From Porpolomopsis calyptriformis (Eukaryota; Basidiomycota; Agaricomycetes; Agaricales; Hygrophoraceae), in NCBI GenBank assembly GCA_951640195.1, contig OX621172.1, positions 1,860,001-1,924,000 on the forward strand: a stretch of 64,000 bases of DNA, in the 5' to 3' direction. Below are positions 11,878-22,936 of the stretch, piece by piece. The first letter of the stretch is position 1. The number at the start of each line of letters is the position of its first letter. The position numbers and the translations under genes are program-made. The notes below the pieces were generated by a model. It did not search any database. It was not told the origin of the DNA and saw only the letters and a program-made list of their open reading frames with translations.

Positions 11878-12509
11878 GGTGGCAATCTGAGCCGCTCAAC
11901 GATTGAAGTCACTTGTCCGTCACAGGCCTCACGTTTACCCGTTTTGTGTAAAATGCACGATTTTGACTACAAATGTCACCAAAAGTGGCTCAGATATTCC
12001 TTGGTCGACCTCTCCACCACCATGGTGGGCGCAGGTCTGGTAAACCAAGAGAGAGTATATAACCCTTCACCGGGGTCAACCTCATTGGCATCATCTCGCA
12101 TTCTGTTCACCTCAGTGACGCTGCAATCCTTGGTTGCAGTTCAGAGTGCTGTTTTTCTTGCAATGGTGATCGACAGAGGTGCAATCCTAATGGGCCTTGT
12201 ACTTTCGGTTTGGTGCAGCATCCTCTCTCGGAACATGTTCGCTTTTCAATTCTACCTCTAAAGTTGAACACAACGCGCGTTTTTCATGCACGTCGAGATC
12301 CTCGACAGAATCACCGACGCAAGGATCAGGGAAACTTTTTTTCCACCAGAAACGGCATTGCGTTCCGATGGGCAGAAGCCACCGAGGTTGTTGAGAAATC
12401 TCCTTCAAAACATCAGCATTCTCAGGGACGTTGCCGTTTGCTGTCAGATTGAGCGCTTATTTCCAAAGCCGGCGCCTTTATTCCGTTTTATTGATTAGTC
12501 TTCACATCA
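11878..12509. promoter_or_regulatory. Divergent intergenic region between UBC1 and F-box paralogue 1
   Basis: No gene is supported in this 630-bp gap. A TATA-like agtatataaccc at about 12052-12063 points rightward and could serve the F-box gene with a long leader. The open frames here are antisense shadows of the E2 exons or short chance frames. Confidence 0.4.
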
Positions 12510-14356
12510 ATGGCCCGGCCGACCCATTCTCAGCTAGCCTTTGAAAAGTTTCCTCGAAATTGTAAGTCGAATACGAGTCTCGTGGCTTTATATAATCTGA
12601 CTGCCCTGATTAGTGCCTCTTCGAAAGTCCCGTCCAGATATCCCTGAGGATGTGTATCTCTCCGTTTTCGAGTTTATCACTCAACCCGTACGGAGTGCGT
12701 GGTGCAGTAGCAACCGGTGCCCCTTCCATTCAACACCCGAAGATAAAAAGGAGTACCGATCCCTCTTATCCAACTTGACGCTAGTTTGCCGCTTCTTCGC
12801 TGTGGTCTTTGTGCCCATCCTCTTCAGCTCTATGTCAACCTATGTCCCAGACCCACACCTTCTGGACCGATTGGGAAATCAAACATCTCTTTCTTGCGCT
12901 GAAGCACTTTTACGAAATGACAGCCGTGCGTGCGCACGAATTCTCTATGCCAAAGACTGCACCCTTCATATGCTTCGAGCGACGTATCCCAAGTTTTGGG
13001 ACGAAGGAGCAGGGCAAATTACCAAAATAACCAAGAAGTTACCCTGCACCACGGAATCCTTGTATCTCATTAGCGCTTGCATAGCCAACAAATTCTTCAC
13101 AGCCTTGGCTACCTTCACCCATCTAACATCGCTCGCATTTTCGTATGTCACCTTTTCTTCCCGGCTAGTATTCCCGCAGAACGCTACTCTCAAGCTGCAA
13201 TCCATTGCGTTGTTTTCCTCTGCTGTGGACAGTGTAAATTCAACGGAGGCCATCATAGGATCCCTCGCCACTTTCCTCTATTCGGATTCAATCCGAATAC
13301 TGCATACAAATAACTACACCTTCTTTAAAGCCTTTATGAACCGCTCTCGCATTTTCTACCTCGAGGAGTTGGAATACACCGGCCAACTGAGTTCCGAGCA
13401 TATTCCTATACTCCTCTTACAATTATCTAGGATGCCTTTTCTGAAAACACTCTCGATTGTCTCACCACCTTTTGATTATCAAGCGACAGCGGATACTACA
13501 TCAGGTTCATGTCCACTTTCTATGCCCATGTTACAAAGTCTTCAGTGTCCATCCGTCATGGCGTCGGTCTTGGTTCCCGGTCAACCGCTGCAGGAAGTCG
13601 GTCTTTACGATTTTCCGCGCAACCTTCCTGAAGGAATTTTAGAGATATCATCCGGAGGGGACCCGCCTCTATCTTACTTGGTTCAATCAACTGCTTCTAT
13701 CGAAGTACTCCACATACCTTCCCGGGTCTATTTTGCATCTGCAAGTTCATTCAGCGATGCGTTTCCTTGCCTTGACGAATTGTCCGTGAAGTTTCCTATG
13801 ATGAGAGGCGGAGGCATGATATCCTTTGATGCAGTATGTAAATTTTTCATAATTCCCATACTCTATTCCCCATTCTTTGCAGTTTACTTGGCATATTTCT
13901 GCGGTATGCGAAGTGATGTCCACGCCTTCACCACCGATAACACGACTCCATATCAGCTTCGGCGCGGACCTTGCAATGTGTCGATGGGCTTGCAATCTAG
14001 CATTACAGGCTAAAATGATTTCCTCACTCCATTTAACATTCCCCTCTCTCCGGTATATTCAATTTGCATCTCTATATGACAAAGGATGGATCTGGTGTCT
14101 AGAAAACGAGTACGGACGTACAACCAACCCTTTTTGGAAGCCGTCCATCGGGAATTCATCTCGGCTTCGTATTCAGTCCGCTTTGACAGGGCACCGGGGA
14201 TGGTACCCTAAACATCACATGGACGTTGACCGGACGTTTGCGACGCTATTCAATCCACGCGTGATCAGACCACGACGAAGCGTTAGCCTCATTTCCCGAG
14301 TTGAGTGTTTTCAATTGTCTGGCAAAAAGTGTTTTTTAAAATTTGTCTTCACATAG
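12510..14356 (+). CDS. F-box-like protein, cluster paralogue 1
   Basis: Exon 1 (12510-12561) encodes MARPTHSQLAFEKFPRN and ends in phase 1 before a GTAAGT donor. Exon 2 starts at 12614 and continues with the F-box-like core IPEDVYLSVFEFI, LLSNLTLVCRFFAVVF and PILFSSM. A GTG-started reading from 12613 is ruled out by the shared exon 1. A long region with LRR-like leucine spacing follows. An intron after codon GCA (about 13832-13881) leads to a last exon containing ITRLHISFGAD, LALQAKMIS, YDKGWIW and FATLFNPRV, ending at 14356. The family is expected to act as substrate adaptors for SCF ubiquitin ligases via Skp1, though the F-box here is divergent. Paralogues start at 15073 and 19788 in the same orientation. 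Substrate unknown. Confidence 0.75.
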
Positions 14357-15072
14357 CTCAAGGATGCTTCACGAATCATCCCGTTCCTATAGGAAGCGGG
14401 TTGAAAGCGCGAATACTCGAGATGACACAATGAGACGATAAGCCCTACAAGTTGTTTTGTGCTGGCCCAAGTTATGGAGCTTGGCCACAAGGTACCTGGA
14501 CTGATTTCCAATCCAGGTTTTGAATGGTCCCAGTGAAGATGTCCCCTGCTGAACCATTTTATATGACCGTATGAAGGAGGTAGTATTTATTTGTTAGGAT
14601 GCACACGACGCTTGCATGGCTTTTCCTAAACCTAGAGGAAAGGTAATAACGATTCCCCCTGACGTAAAAGATGTCATGAAAAGAGCGAACTGGGATGAGA
14701 TGCCTACCCCGTCGAATCTACCGAGTTGTCATCACTTTTGTTATTCTTCAAAGGTACAAGAATGAACGGGTTGAAGGAGTATGCGGAGACGATCCGCTTG
14801 GGATCATGAAATTCAAAGAAATTTCATTTTCGGTCAATAAACACTTACACCTTTTGCATCAACGTGGGTTCCATCCACGTTCACTCTTCCATCGAGGCTT
14901 TGGTTGGTATATATTGTCGGTGACGGTGCGGATCAGATGTGAACTTTGGCCAGGGCGAGTGATTTCGAGTCAGCATTTGTTCATGCGTGCCTTTCGGTCG
15001 GTGATGATGACTCTGATAATCTAGCGTTATCATGTCCGAGCGCTTTCACTCAGTCTCGGCTGTGCACTCACC
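14357..15072. other. Intergenic region upstream of F-box paralogue 2
   Basis: No gene is supported. A TATA-like ggtatatattg near 14905-14916 lies about 160 nt upstream of the paralogue 2 start and is a plausible promoter element. Short frames in this interval match nothing. Confidence 0.4.
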
Positions 15073-16913
15073 ATGGGTAAACCAACTCGTCCACTTCTAT
15101 TTGAAAAGCTACCAGGGTATTGTGAGTGGATTACTTCTACTGATCTATGTCTAGTTGTGACACTGCCATACCAGTGCCCATCCGAAAGTCACTTCTAGAC
15201 ATCCCAGAGGATGTGTATCTCTGTATTTTTGACTATATCATCAAACCCAGACGAATACACTGCGGTAGCTACCAATGCTCGCTGCACATTTCACAAGAGG
15301 AGAAGATCTCGTACCGACGATTGCTATCCAACTTAACGTTGGTCTGCCGCTTCTTCGCCATAGTATTCTCGCCCCTACTCCTCCACTCCATGCCACTTTC
15401 CATCATTCACCCATCATTATCACCAAGGATGTGGATCCTCGATCGATGTCAAAAAGAGTCGCCCGGTCGTTTTGCCAGAGTACTGGCGCGAGATAATCGT
15501 CTGGCATGCTCACAAATGGCCCACGTCAAAGAATGCACATTGATTTCCCGTCGAAAGAAACAACATAGATTTTGCCCCAAGGAGGCCAAATTCCTCGTCA
15601 CGGTGACCGGGAAGCTGCCGCGCACCATGCAATGCCTGTTTTTCAGGAGTGCATGCATCAACGACAAATTATTTACAACTTTGGGTGCCCTGACGAATCT
15701 AACATCCCTCGCCTTCTCGCATGTTTATTTTTCATCCCAGTTGGTTTTTCCGCGAAATGTTCAGCTCAGGCTGGTGTCATTTTCGTTATTCGACATCAAA
15801 CTAATGAATCCATTCTCTGCATTTGCCACTATGGAGTCCCTTTGTCATTTCATCTGTTCCGGCTCGACCGAGACACTGCGTGCACTGTATACAGACGACG
15901 AAGACTTCCTTAGGGCCATTATGAAACGCCCATGCGTTCTCTCCTTTGAGGAGCTGGAGATCGACCTGTTAGCATCGTCGTTTATCCCGACTCTCCTTTA
16001 CCATCTATCCCAGATATCCTCCTTGAAAACTCTCTCGATTACTGCCTGGTTTTTCCACTCTCGAAATACACCATCCACGTCAACGGAATGGTTGTTACCG
16101 TCCTCTATGCCTGGATTACAACATTTGGACTGCCCAGCTTTCATGGCGCCGTCTTTTATCTCCGGCAGGCCGCTGAAGACAGTGGACTTGTATTATTTTC
16201 AAGACCGATTTGATGAGGAGGACCTTGAGGACCTTGCCCATATACCTGCCACAGCGGGGCTTGCCTTATTTCGTCTCGTTCAACAGTCAACAGCCGCCCT
16301 CGAAACACTCCGCATACCTGCCCATGTCTGGTTTGCATCCTCGCACTTGTTTGGGGACGCTTTTCCTCACCTCGCCGAATTAGTATTGAGGTTCCCTGCG
16401 ACGTTGCACGGAGACGTCGTAACTTCTGGTATTGTACGCCATTCGCACTATCGTGTAGTCCCCACTCCTGACCACACAATATTTCTTCTGTACATACAGT
16501 TCACCAAGCATATTTCTACAATGTGCTCTGCACCTCGGACATCTACGCCACCAATAACAAGACTGACTTTAGTCTTTGTCGCCACGCTTTCGGAATGCCA
16601 ATGGGCCTTTAATCTAGCGTTACAGGCTGAGATGATCGCCTTGCTTCACAGCACATTCCCAACTCTTCTATGCGTCGAGTTTTCGACCAACTACGACAAG
16701 GGTTGGATGTGGAACTGGCAATACGACTGCCAAAATACGATCGATTTCGTTTGGAAGCCCTCAATTGGAAGGGCTAGCAGAACGAATATTCGAGATGCTT
16801 TACAACTGAGACCTTCGTGGTATCCTAATCCAGATATGGATTTCACCCATACTTTCGCCACGCTGTTCAGCGCGCCTACCATCCAACCACGAGGCAAGTT
16901 GCCTTGGCCATAA
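15073..16913 (+). CDS. F-box-like protein, cluster paralogue 2
   Basis: Exon 1 (15073-15121) encodes MGKPTRPLLFEKLPGY and ends in phase 1 at a GTGAGT donor. Exon 2 from 15175 continues LPIRKSLLDIPEDVYLCIF and LLSNLTLVCRFFAIVF, the F-box-like core. The body is collinear with paralogues 1 and 3, for example LGALTNLTSLAFSHVYFS and LSQISSLKTLSI. The last intron probably uses donor GTACGC after codon ATT, near 16432, and acceptor ACATACAG. That removes about 70 nt that could also be read through in frame. The final exon carries FTKHISTM, YDKGWMWNW, KPSIGRAS, SWYPNPDMDF and FATLFSAP. Of the three copies this has the best preserved C-terminus. Likely an SCF adaptor by family; substrate unknown. Confidence 0.75.
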
Positions 16914-18000
16914 TGGGACGTCCTCTGGAACGCCCTTTCGAATCTCGGACGTTAACTGATGCCCCACTGAAACCATTCCGTTTCCATTTCACCTTTAAGA
17001 AGTGTAATTATCCTACCTTGATGCCCCGATTATGAACTGTGATGAAACTATTTTATTCGACATACAGTATGATAACGTTGGTTGATATGTAGCCACACAC
17101 TCATCTTTGAGTAACCTTTGCCTTGCGATGGACACCTCCATCGCTGTAGAAAGGCAGATTGTTGAAATAGAAATTGTGGCACAGTAACAAGTCTTGCGAG
17201 CTTGGGCTCAATGAGATGCGATGGACATCATAGCCTTTCCTATTGGCTACTCAGTCCTGCGTCGCGGACAAGAACTTAAACCAAGCCATTGTCAGAACAG
17301 TAAAAAATCAGCAAAGGCTTACAGCCATGAATTTATTGGTGCATGTCTAGTGGTCGCTTTGAAATCACGCCCCGAAAAAAACGAGGAATGGAACAGTCAG
17401 GACACAGGATTTTGTTTGAGTCTACGCTGTTCCATGTTGTTTCAAGGCGACCGCTGTGGGCGGAGGATGATCGTTCCGCTCGTGTCTTCCTCTTGTTTTG
17501 GACAAACTCAGGAAGGCCCTCGGTAGAGAAAACATTCCTGCGGCCATCTGTCTACGTGTCCAACCTGTTTAGTTCGAGATCCTAAAAGCAAGCACCTCAC
17601 CCTGTTGGAGAAATGCTAATCCTGTGGTCGCCTTCCACGAGTGTTGTCTCTCGTAGCGGTGTGCTCTGACCTCAGTCATCTTGTGATTATGCCTGAAATA
17701 TCATGAGTAAATTGAGACCAGTGCTGGACGAGAATTCATGACAGCCTGAGGTGGTCGTCGAGGAGCAGGCAACAAACAAGAACAATGCCTTTGTGCTCAC
17801 GCGACTTTGACGCGCCTGGCCTGCCATGCTCACAACTTACCAATGTTGCATGAACTCCTCGCAGAGCCGTTTGGACCGTACCCCGATTCCCTTATCCTCA
17901 GCACAAAATGCAAGAGTACTGCGAAAGGCATGGTCTCCTTGTCATCCCTCTGTCTAGAATCCAACGACGCTCCCATCGGGTACGTTCTCAAATGATCCAC
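16914..18000. other. Intergenic region, possible 5' exons of the next gene
   Basis: No gene is supported in 16914-17800. Between about 17860 and 17990 the sequence has exon-like character ending at a GTACGT donor near 17980. This could be an early exon of the gene annotated from 18184, but its frame cannot be settled: two frames give different phases at the junction. Confidence 0.35.
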
Positions 18001-18183
18001 ACCGATCTCCCACAGGTCTGAGATCACGTCTACAGTCTCGACGGATCCGAAGTTTATAACCAAACGGCCACCCATCCGATCCGATTTTACGGGATTCTCG
18101 AGGTCAAGTCACTTTCGTGGCTTTCGCCTCGAGGACAAGAGTGGCTCGAATCAGATCTTCACGAACGCGATTTAGAAAAGCGA

Positions 18184-19686
18184 ATGCACCCGGAAAAGAA
18201 CCCAGTTAGCAAGCTCACACTCAAGGGCTTGTATGGCACCCGAGGGGGAGGCGGTTTAGCAGCTGGGGAGATATTCGGCGAGGGGAGGACCTCCAAACTA
18301 TGGCTGAAGGTCTGGATTCAAGGAGAGAGGAATATGAGTGTTTCTTTTCTCATATGTGCGTTTAGCCATCTCTTTGTTTCTCGGTGGCGTCGTGTTGAAC
18401 ATGATGGCACAGCCGATCTTGTACCATCGGGGTTGCTTCTAACATCCAAGGATCAGTACGTGTTTTCAGGCTACATCCTTCTCTTCTGAATTTTGGAACA
18501 GCAATCGTCAATACGAGGTACTTTCCATGCACGTTGAAACCCACCGCCTCAGCCATAATTTTTTCGCCCGCTATCGACTCCTGGCGCTGATGGAAGATAT
18601 CGTGAAAACGGACAACAACAGAACTCCTATCGAAGAACGTAATATCGATTACTTTGTCGATCACTACATCGAAAGATATGCATTTACAAATCGCCACCGC
18701 CACCACCGTGACATCTTCGACTCTGACGACTCCGATGTAGACGAACACGGGAAAACCGAAATACCACGCCGCCCACGACATCTACCCCGCTCAGAAGTGA
18801 TCGGTCGCTTTGCCGCACATTCGGAGTGGATTTTAGCGGACCAGCTGGCAAAACGTGATAAGAAGGTGGTTGACATAGTGAGCTGGGAGGCATTTTGCCA
18901 TCAGGTGAGGCGTGCCAGGAGGGATGCCAGAAATTCTGGTCTTCTGTGGGGTTTGCCTGATGGAAAACCGAACGAGGAAGACTTTTCAGACAACCTCGAT
19001 CTCAGGAGGTACCCGATGTTTGGGAAAGATCTGCTCAAGCTGCTGAAAGCAGAAAGAAAGAGGAGGATTCCAGTGAGGACTGTGTTTAACACGTCTAGCA
19101 TCTTTTTGACACATCATCCAGCGCGCCGATAGGGGTTCATCTTCTGAAGATGAGCTAATGGATTCTCCTCAAGATCCAGTTGAACAGAACGTTTATGATC
19201 CGGATTTTTCAGAACTGTCTACTCCATCTGCGTCTGACCCAGATGCCGACGCGGACCCACCTCCTGATCCCGAACTGGTGGCTCTTGTGCCCAGCTGCTT
19301 CTGGCAACCGCCTGTGCTACCAGTTGCAGGGTTTATATGGCACTGCCCTGTTCATCCTTGCCGTCATATGATCGACATGCTAAAGCTGACAGATGAAGAT
19401 GTCACTGGTTTACACATGAGGGATGTGACTTTTCTCAGGGGAAAAAAATGGACCTCGCTCCGGGATGCTCAAGTTGTCAAGTCTTTTTATTGGATGGTGT
19501 CTAAACATTGGAAGGATCACTTGAAAAATAATGGCATCAGAGTGAGACAGTCAAATGCCAAGGTATTCTACACTTCTATTTCTTTTTGCTTGAAATTCAA
19601 CGATGTTTTTGCAGTGCACATTAGAATGGATACATCCTGGGCAACATAGAACATGGCCACTACCGAAGCCAAAGATAGATGATTAG
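18184..19686 (+). CDS. Uncharacterised Agaricomycete-type protein with conserved Trp/His C-terminus (5' end uncertain)
   Basis: The protein runs in frame from an ATG at 18184, and probably from about 18030, because coding continues upstream as FYGILEVKSLSWLSPRG. The first part has a Gly-rich LYGTRGGGGLAAGEIFG and WLKVWIQGE. An intron follows, then EHDGTADLVPSG. Further exons give RQYEVLSMHVETHRLSHNFF, an Asp/His-rich segment and a long helical basic region. A phase-0 intron (donor GTGAGG about 19071, acceptor CATCCAG) leads to an acidic linker and a domain with HCPVHPCRHMIDMLKLTDED, WTSLRDAQVVKSFYW and WKDHLKN. After the last intron (acceptor TTTGCAG) comes EWIHPGQHRTWPLPKPKIDD and the stop. 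I associate this C-terminal signature with uncharacterised Agaricomycete proteins. No function is assigned. It sits between F-box paralogues 2 and 3. Confidence 0.65.
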
Positions 19687-19787
19687 TCGAGTTGGATTTA
19701 GGATGTGATCTGTAGTAAATACCAAAACAATCGGAATTACGCGACCTTTTTGTTTATTGACAGCAGGAATGGGCGCTCATATCCATC

Positions 19788-21477
19788 ATGGAACAACTTA
19801 CCCGCCGCCGCCCACTTGCGTTTGAAAATTTTCCTCGGACTTGTGGGTAGAATGCTTCTCGTGTTGGTCTATCTCTAACCATGACATTGTCATACCAGTA
19901 CCTATCCGAAAGTCACCTCCCCACATCCCTGAGGATGTATATTTGTGTATTTTCGACTATATCATCAAACCCAGGCCAATACGGTGTGGTGAACACCAGT
20001 GCCCCCTTCACATTCCGCAAGTTGACAGGATTGAATACCGAGACTTGTTATCCGGGTTAACGCTAGTATGCCGTTTCTTCGCCATTGTGTTCGAGCCTAT
20101 TCTCCTCAGCACTATCTCAATTTCCGTCACGCGACCTTCTACACCTCTGAAGACGTGGATTATAGACCAATGCCAAAGAAATAGGCCAGGTAGTTTCGCC
20201 AGAGCACTGGTGCGAAATAGCCGGCTGGCTCGCAAACACATCCGGCTTGTCAAAGATTGCACATTAAGTTCCGGCTCGTGGACCTTTCGGCCTGACGAGG
20301 CCAAATTCCTCGTCACAGTTACCAAGAAGTTGTCGCCCACCATAGAATCTCTGGCTTTCAAGCAGGTTTGCATCACCACCGATCTCTTCACCACCCTGGG
20401 CGCGTTAACCAATCTGACTTCACTCATACTCTCGGGCGTCGTTTTTTCTCCCAACTTGATTTTTCCACAGAACGTCCGACTCAGGCTGCTGTCGTTTTCG
20501 TTATTCGATGTCATACCCTCTCGCCTCGATATCATGGAATCTTTCGGCCATTTGATCTGTTCATGCCCAACGCAGACACTCCGTGCACTGTATACAGATA
20601 ACGAACTCTGCTTTAAGGCATTCATGGAGCGCCCATGCGCTCCCCTCCTTGAAGAATTGGAGATCCACATCTTATTTTTATCATTTATCCCGACTTTCCT
20701 TCTCCGCTTATCCCAGATGCGTCGTTTGATCACTCTTTCGATCAAAACGCAAATTTTCGACTCACAGAGAATAGCGTTCACAACACCTGATCCGTTTTCT
20801 AATCCCGATTTACAACATTTGTCCTGCCCGGTTTTCATTGCGTCACGTCTTATTCCCAATAGACCACTGAAGACAATCGATATTACTTATCATCGTAATG
20901 GGGAAGATCCTACCATGGATGGTCCCACCTTGTTTTATTTCATTCAACAATCAACAGCCACCATTGAGGTACTGCGCATACCTTCCTATGTCTACCTTGA
21001 AACTGCATATCTATTTGATCTCGCTTTTCCTCACCTCGTTGAATTGACCTTGAGGGTCCCTGTTGAGGCAGTTGCAACATCGTGTATGGTAAGTGACCAC
21101 TCGTTATTGATGTAATCCCCACATCTCACCACATTGCATTGATGTGCGCACAGTTCACTTTATATATTTCCACCCTATGCAATGCAAACCTAACAACTAC
21201 ATTGCCCATAACACAACTGTCTTTACTGTTCAGAATACCCCTCTATGGATTTGAAATGGCTCTCAATCGATTATCACAGGCTGAGGCGGTTGCCTTACTC
21301 CACTCAACATTTACAGCTCTTTCATGTATCGAATTCTCAGCCATCTGTGAAGATGGCTGGATATGCAGTTGGCAGCGTGAACTCCAAGATTCCAATGATT
21401 TCACATGGAAGTCCTCATTCAAGAGAGTCGTCCAAGTGAGTGGTATGTTGGTGATCCTTCCATGTCTGATTGGTTGA
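19788..21477 (+). CDS. F-box-like protein, cluster paralogue 3, C-terminally truncated by frameshift
   Basis: Exon 1 (19788-19842) encodes MEQLTRRRPLAFENFPRT and ends in phase 1 at GTGGGT. Exon 2 from 19899 continues LPIRKSPPHIPEDVYLCIF and LLSGLTLVCRFFAIVF. The body is collinear with the other two copies (LTSLILSGVVFS, LSQMRRLITLSI). An intron with donor GTAAGT after TSCM (about 21090-21151) joins to FTLYISTLCNA and EDGWICSWQRE. After FTWKSSFK the frame diverges from the other copies and stops at 21477. The expected continuation is found in the next frame (RPSEWYVGDPSMSDW). The likely cause is an out-of-frame deletion near 21420. The F-box core is intact, so a shortened protein may still be made. 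An SCF-adaptor role is by family only. Confidence 0.72.
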
Positions 21478-21848
21478 GTGTCAGAATCCAATACATCCCG
21501 TTGGTGGAATGGAAACTTGATCGAAAATACACGGGTCAAGTAGGAGAGGCATGGATTGTATGTTGCGGTGGTCTACAAGTGAGGAATGGTATATGGTAAT
21601 ACACAATGACTCTGAAGCAAATCATGAATTGAAAGGAACAAGAGTGGAGATGGAGAATTTGGCCGCGAGAGCAGCGGCAAAAGGGAACGGCGATGACATG
21701 GAACCCCCCCCCTCCCCGGGAGTAGGCGATATAGATAGGCATTGTCGGTCCCTTAACGCAAAACGTGGATTGAAAAGACCGGGTTAGAAACATGCGGTTT
21801 AGAAGGTGTAGGCACAAAAGGCTCACCAAGAAACTATCTTGGTCGAGT
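21478..21848. other. Intergenic, convergent tails of F-box paralogue 3 and phosphatase
   Basis: The first 60 bases hold the out-of-frame remainder of the paralogue 3 C-terminus. The rest shows no coding signal on either strand. Confidence 0.4.
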
Positions 21849-22459
21849 CTATGCAGTAAACCGTCTGGTGGCAGAGGGTCTCCGCCATTGGCTTTCCCAC
21901 TCTTGCAAACACTTGATGAACCCAGAGTTGGGCTTCATGCACGCACGCCTGTGTTTGACGAGGGAGTAGGCAGCCTCGAACGACATGCCGTGGTTTCGAA
22001 TTAGGTAGGCGATGACGATAGCTGGGCTGCGCGAGATTCCCTGTTCGGGAAAGGATGGTTTGGGAATTAGAATGGTGGAGGAAAGGGGGATGAGGGGAAA
22101 CTTACCTGCTGGCAGTGGACCAAGACGTTCTTGCCAGCCCTGAGAGCGGAGTCGATATACATACAAGCTGCTTCTAAATGGGGTTTCAAATCTGATGAAG
22201 AGCTGTCGAGGATATCTATGCGATAACAGTCGAGGCCATCTTTGTCGGGAGGTAGCCAGGCGACATCGAGGACTTGAATAAGATGTGATATGCGATGCTC
22301 GCGAAGGAGGTCTTTGTCGTTCATAGCTGTCATGGAGCCGACGTAAAGGGCACCTGTTGGACCCGAGGTCGAAGACGGGGGAGAGGAGGGTATGATTTGG
22401 TGCATTGGGGTGCACATGGCTTGTATGACTTCCTGAGGGAGGTCGTCGAAGCGGATCAT
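21849..22459 (-). CDS. Dual-specificity protein phosphatase
   Basis: Exon 1 starts MIRFDDLPQEVIQAM and carries GALYVGSMTAMNDKDLL, HLIQVLDVAW and RIDILDSSSSDLKPHLE, the usual start of a DUSP catalytic domain. It ends VLVHCQQ at a CAG|GTAAGT donor. Exon 2 begins GISRSPAIVIAYLI after an AACAG acceptor. The spliced P-loop is HCQQGISRS, matching the H-C-x5-R signature with catalytic Cys and Arg. AAYSLVKHRR and KPNSGFIKCLQEWE complete a typical C-terminal half. At about 185 residues this is a compact stand-alone DUSP with no MAPK-docking or rhodanese domain. It would remove phosphate from Tyr and Ser/Thr residues; the target kinase is unknown. Confidence 0.92.
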
Positions 22460-22936
22460 GATGAGGAGGAGGGGGATTAATGATGGACGGAAAACATGAC
22501 GAGGAGAGGGCTTATAAGTTATTTTATTTTATTACATAATTAAACGGTCTAGATCGCCAAAAAGATCAACAAATGACGACATCGATCACTTTCGGAATGT
22601 GCCGGGTTTGCCGCAAAAATCATCCGAGGAAAAACAAGTGCAGTCCTCCGTGGGGGTATTCCTCCTCACTTCACGGATTTCTCACATGAGAAATAAAGTG
22701 ACATGTACCTGACCGTTCATGTCATGACAAGGTCTAGACGTTCCTGAGGGAGATTTCCGTGGCAAGCCACGATCCCGACCCACGTGTTCGGGAAGGATGA
22801 ATGACGTCACACAACTTCCGGTTCCGCTGACCCGATCCTAGCCAATTTCACTCCACTCATTACACCAACCGGCCCGTACTGCTACTTAATCTTTAACAGG
22901 GATAAGTCAGGGTTATCTATTTAGACAAACATCTGG
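22460..22936. other. Intergenic region between epoxide hydrolase and phosphatase
   Basis: No coding signal is seen. An AT-rich patch at about 22515-22545 lies upstream of the phosphatase start and downstream of the epoxide hydrolase stop. It may serve as the latter's polyadenylation region. Confidence 0.4.

Noticed and set aside
11719..12261. 180-codon plus-strand frame opposite UBC1
   Set aside because: It is antisense to E2 exons and continues into unconserved sequence. The minus-strand E2 explains the region.
12613..12615. GTG start for F-box paralogue 1
   Set aside because: Comparison of the three copies shows that a short upstream exon with a real ATG splices into this point.
20008..20859. 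283-codon minus-strand frame across F-box paralogue 3
   Set aside because: It is the antisense of a paralogue-supported coding exon and has no recognisable domain.
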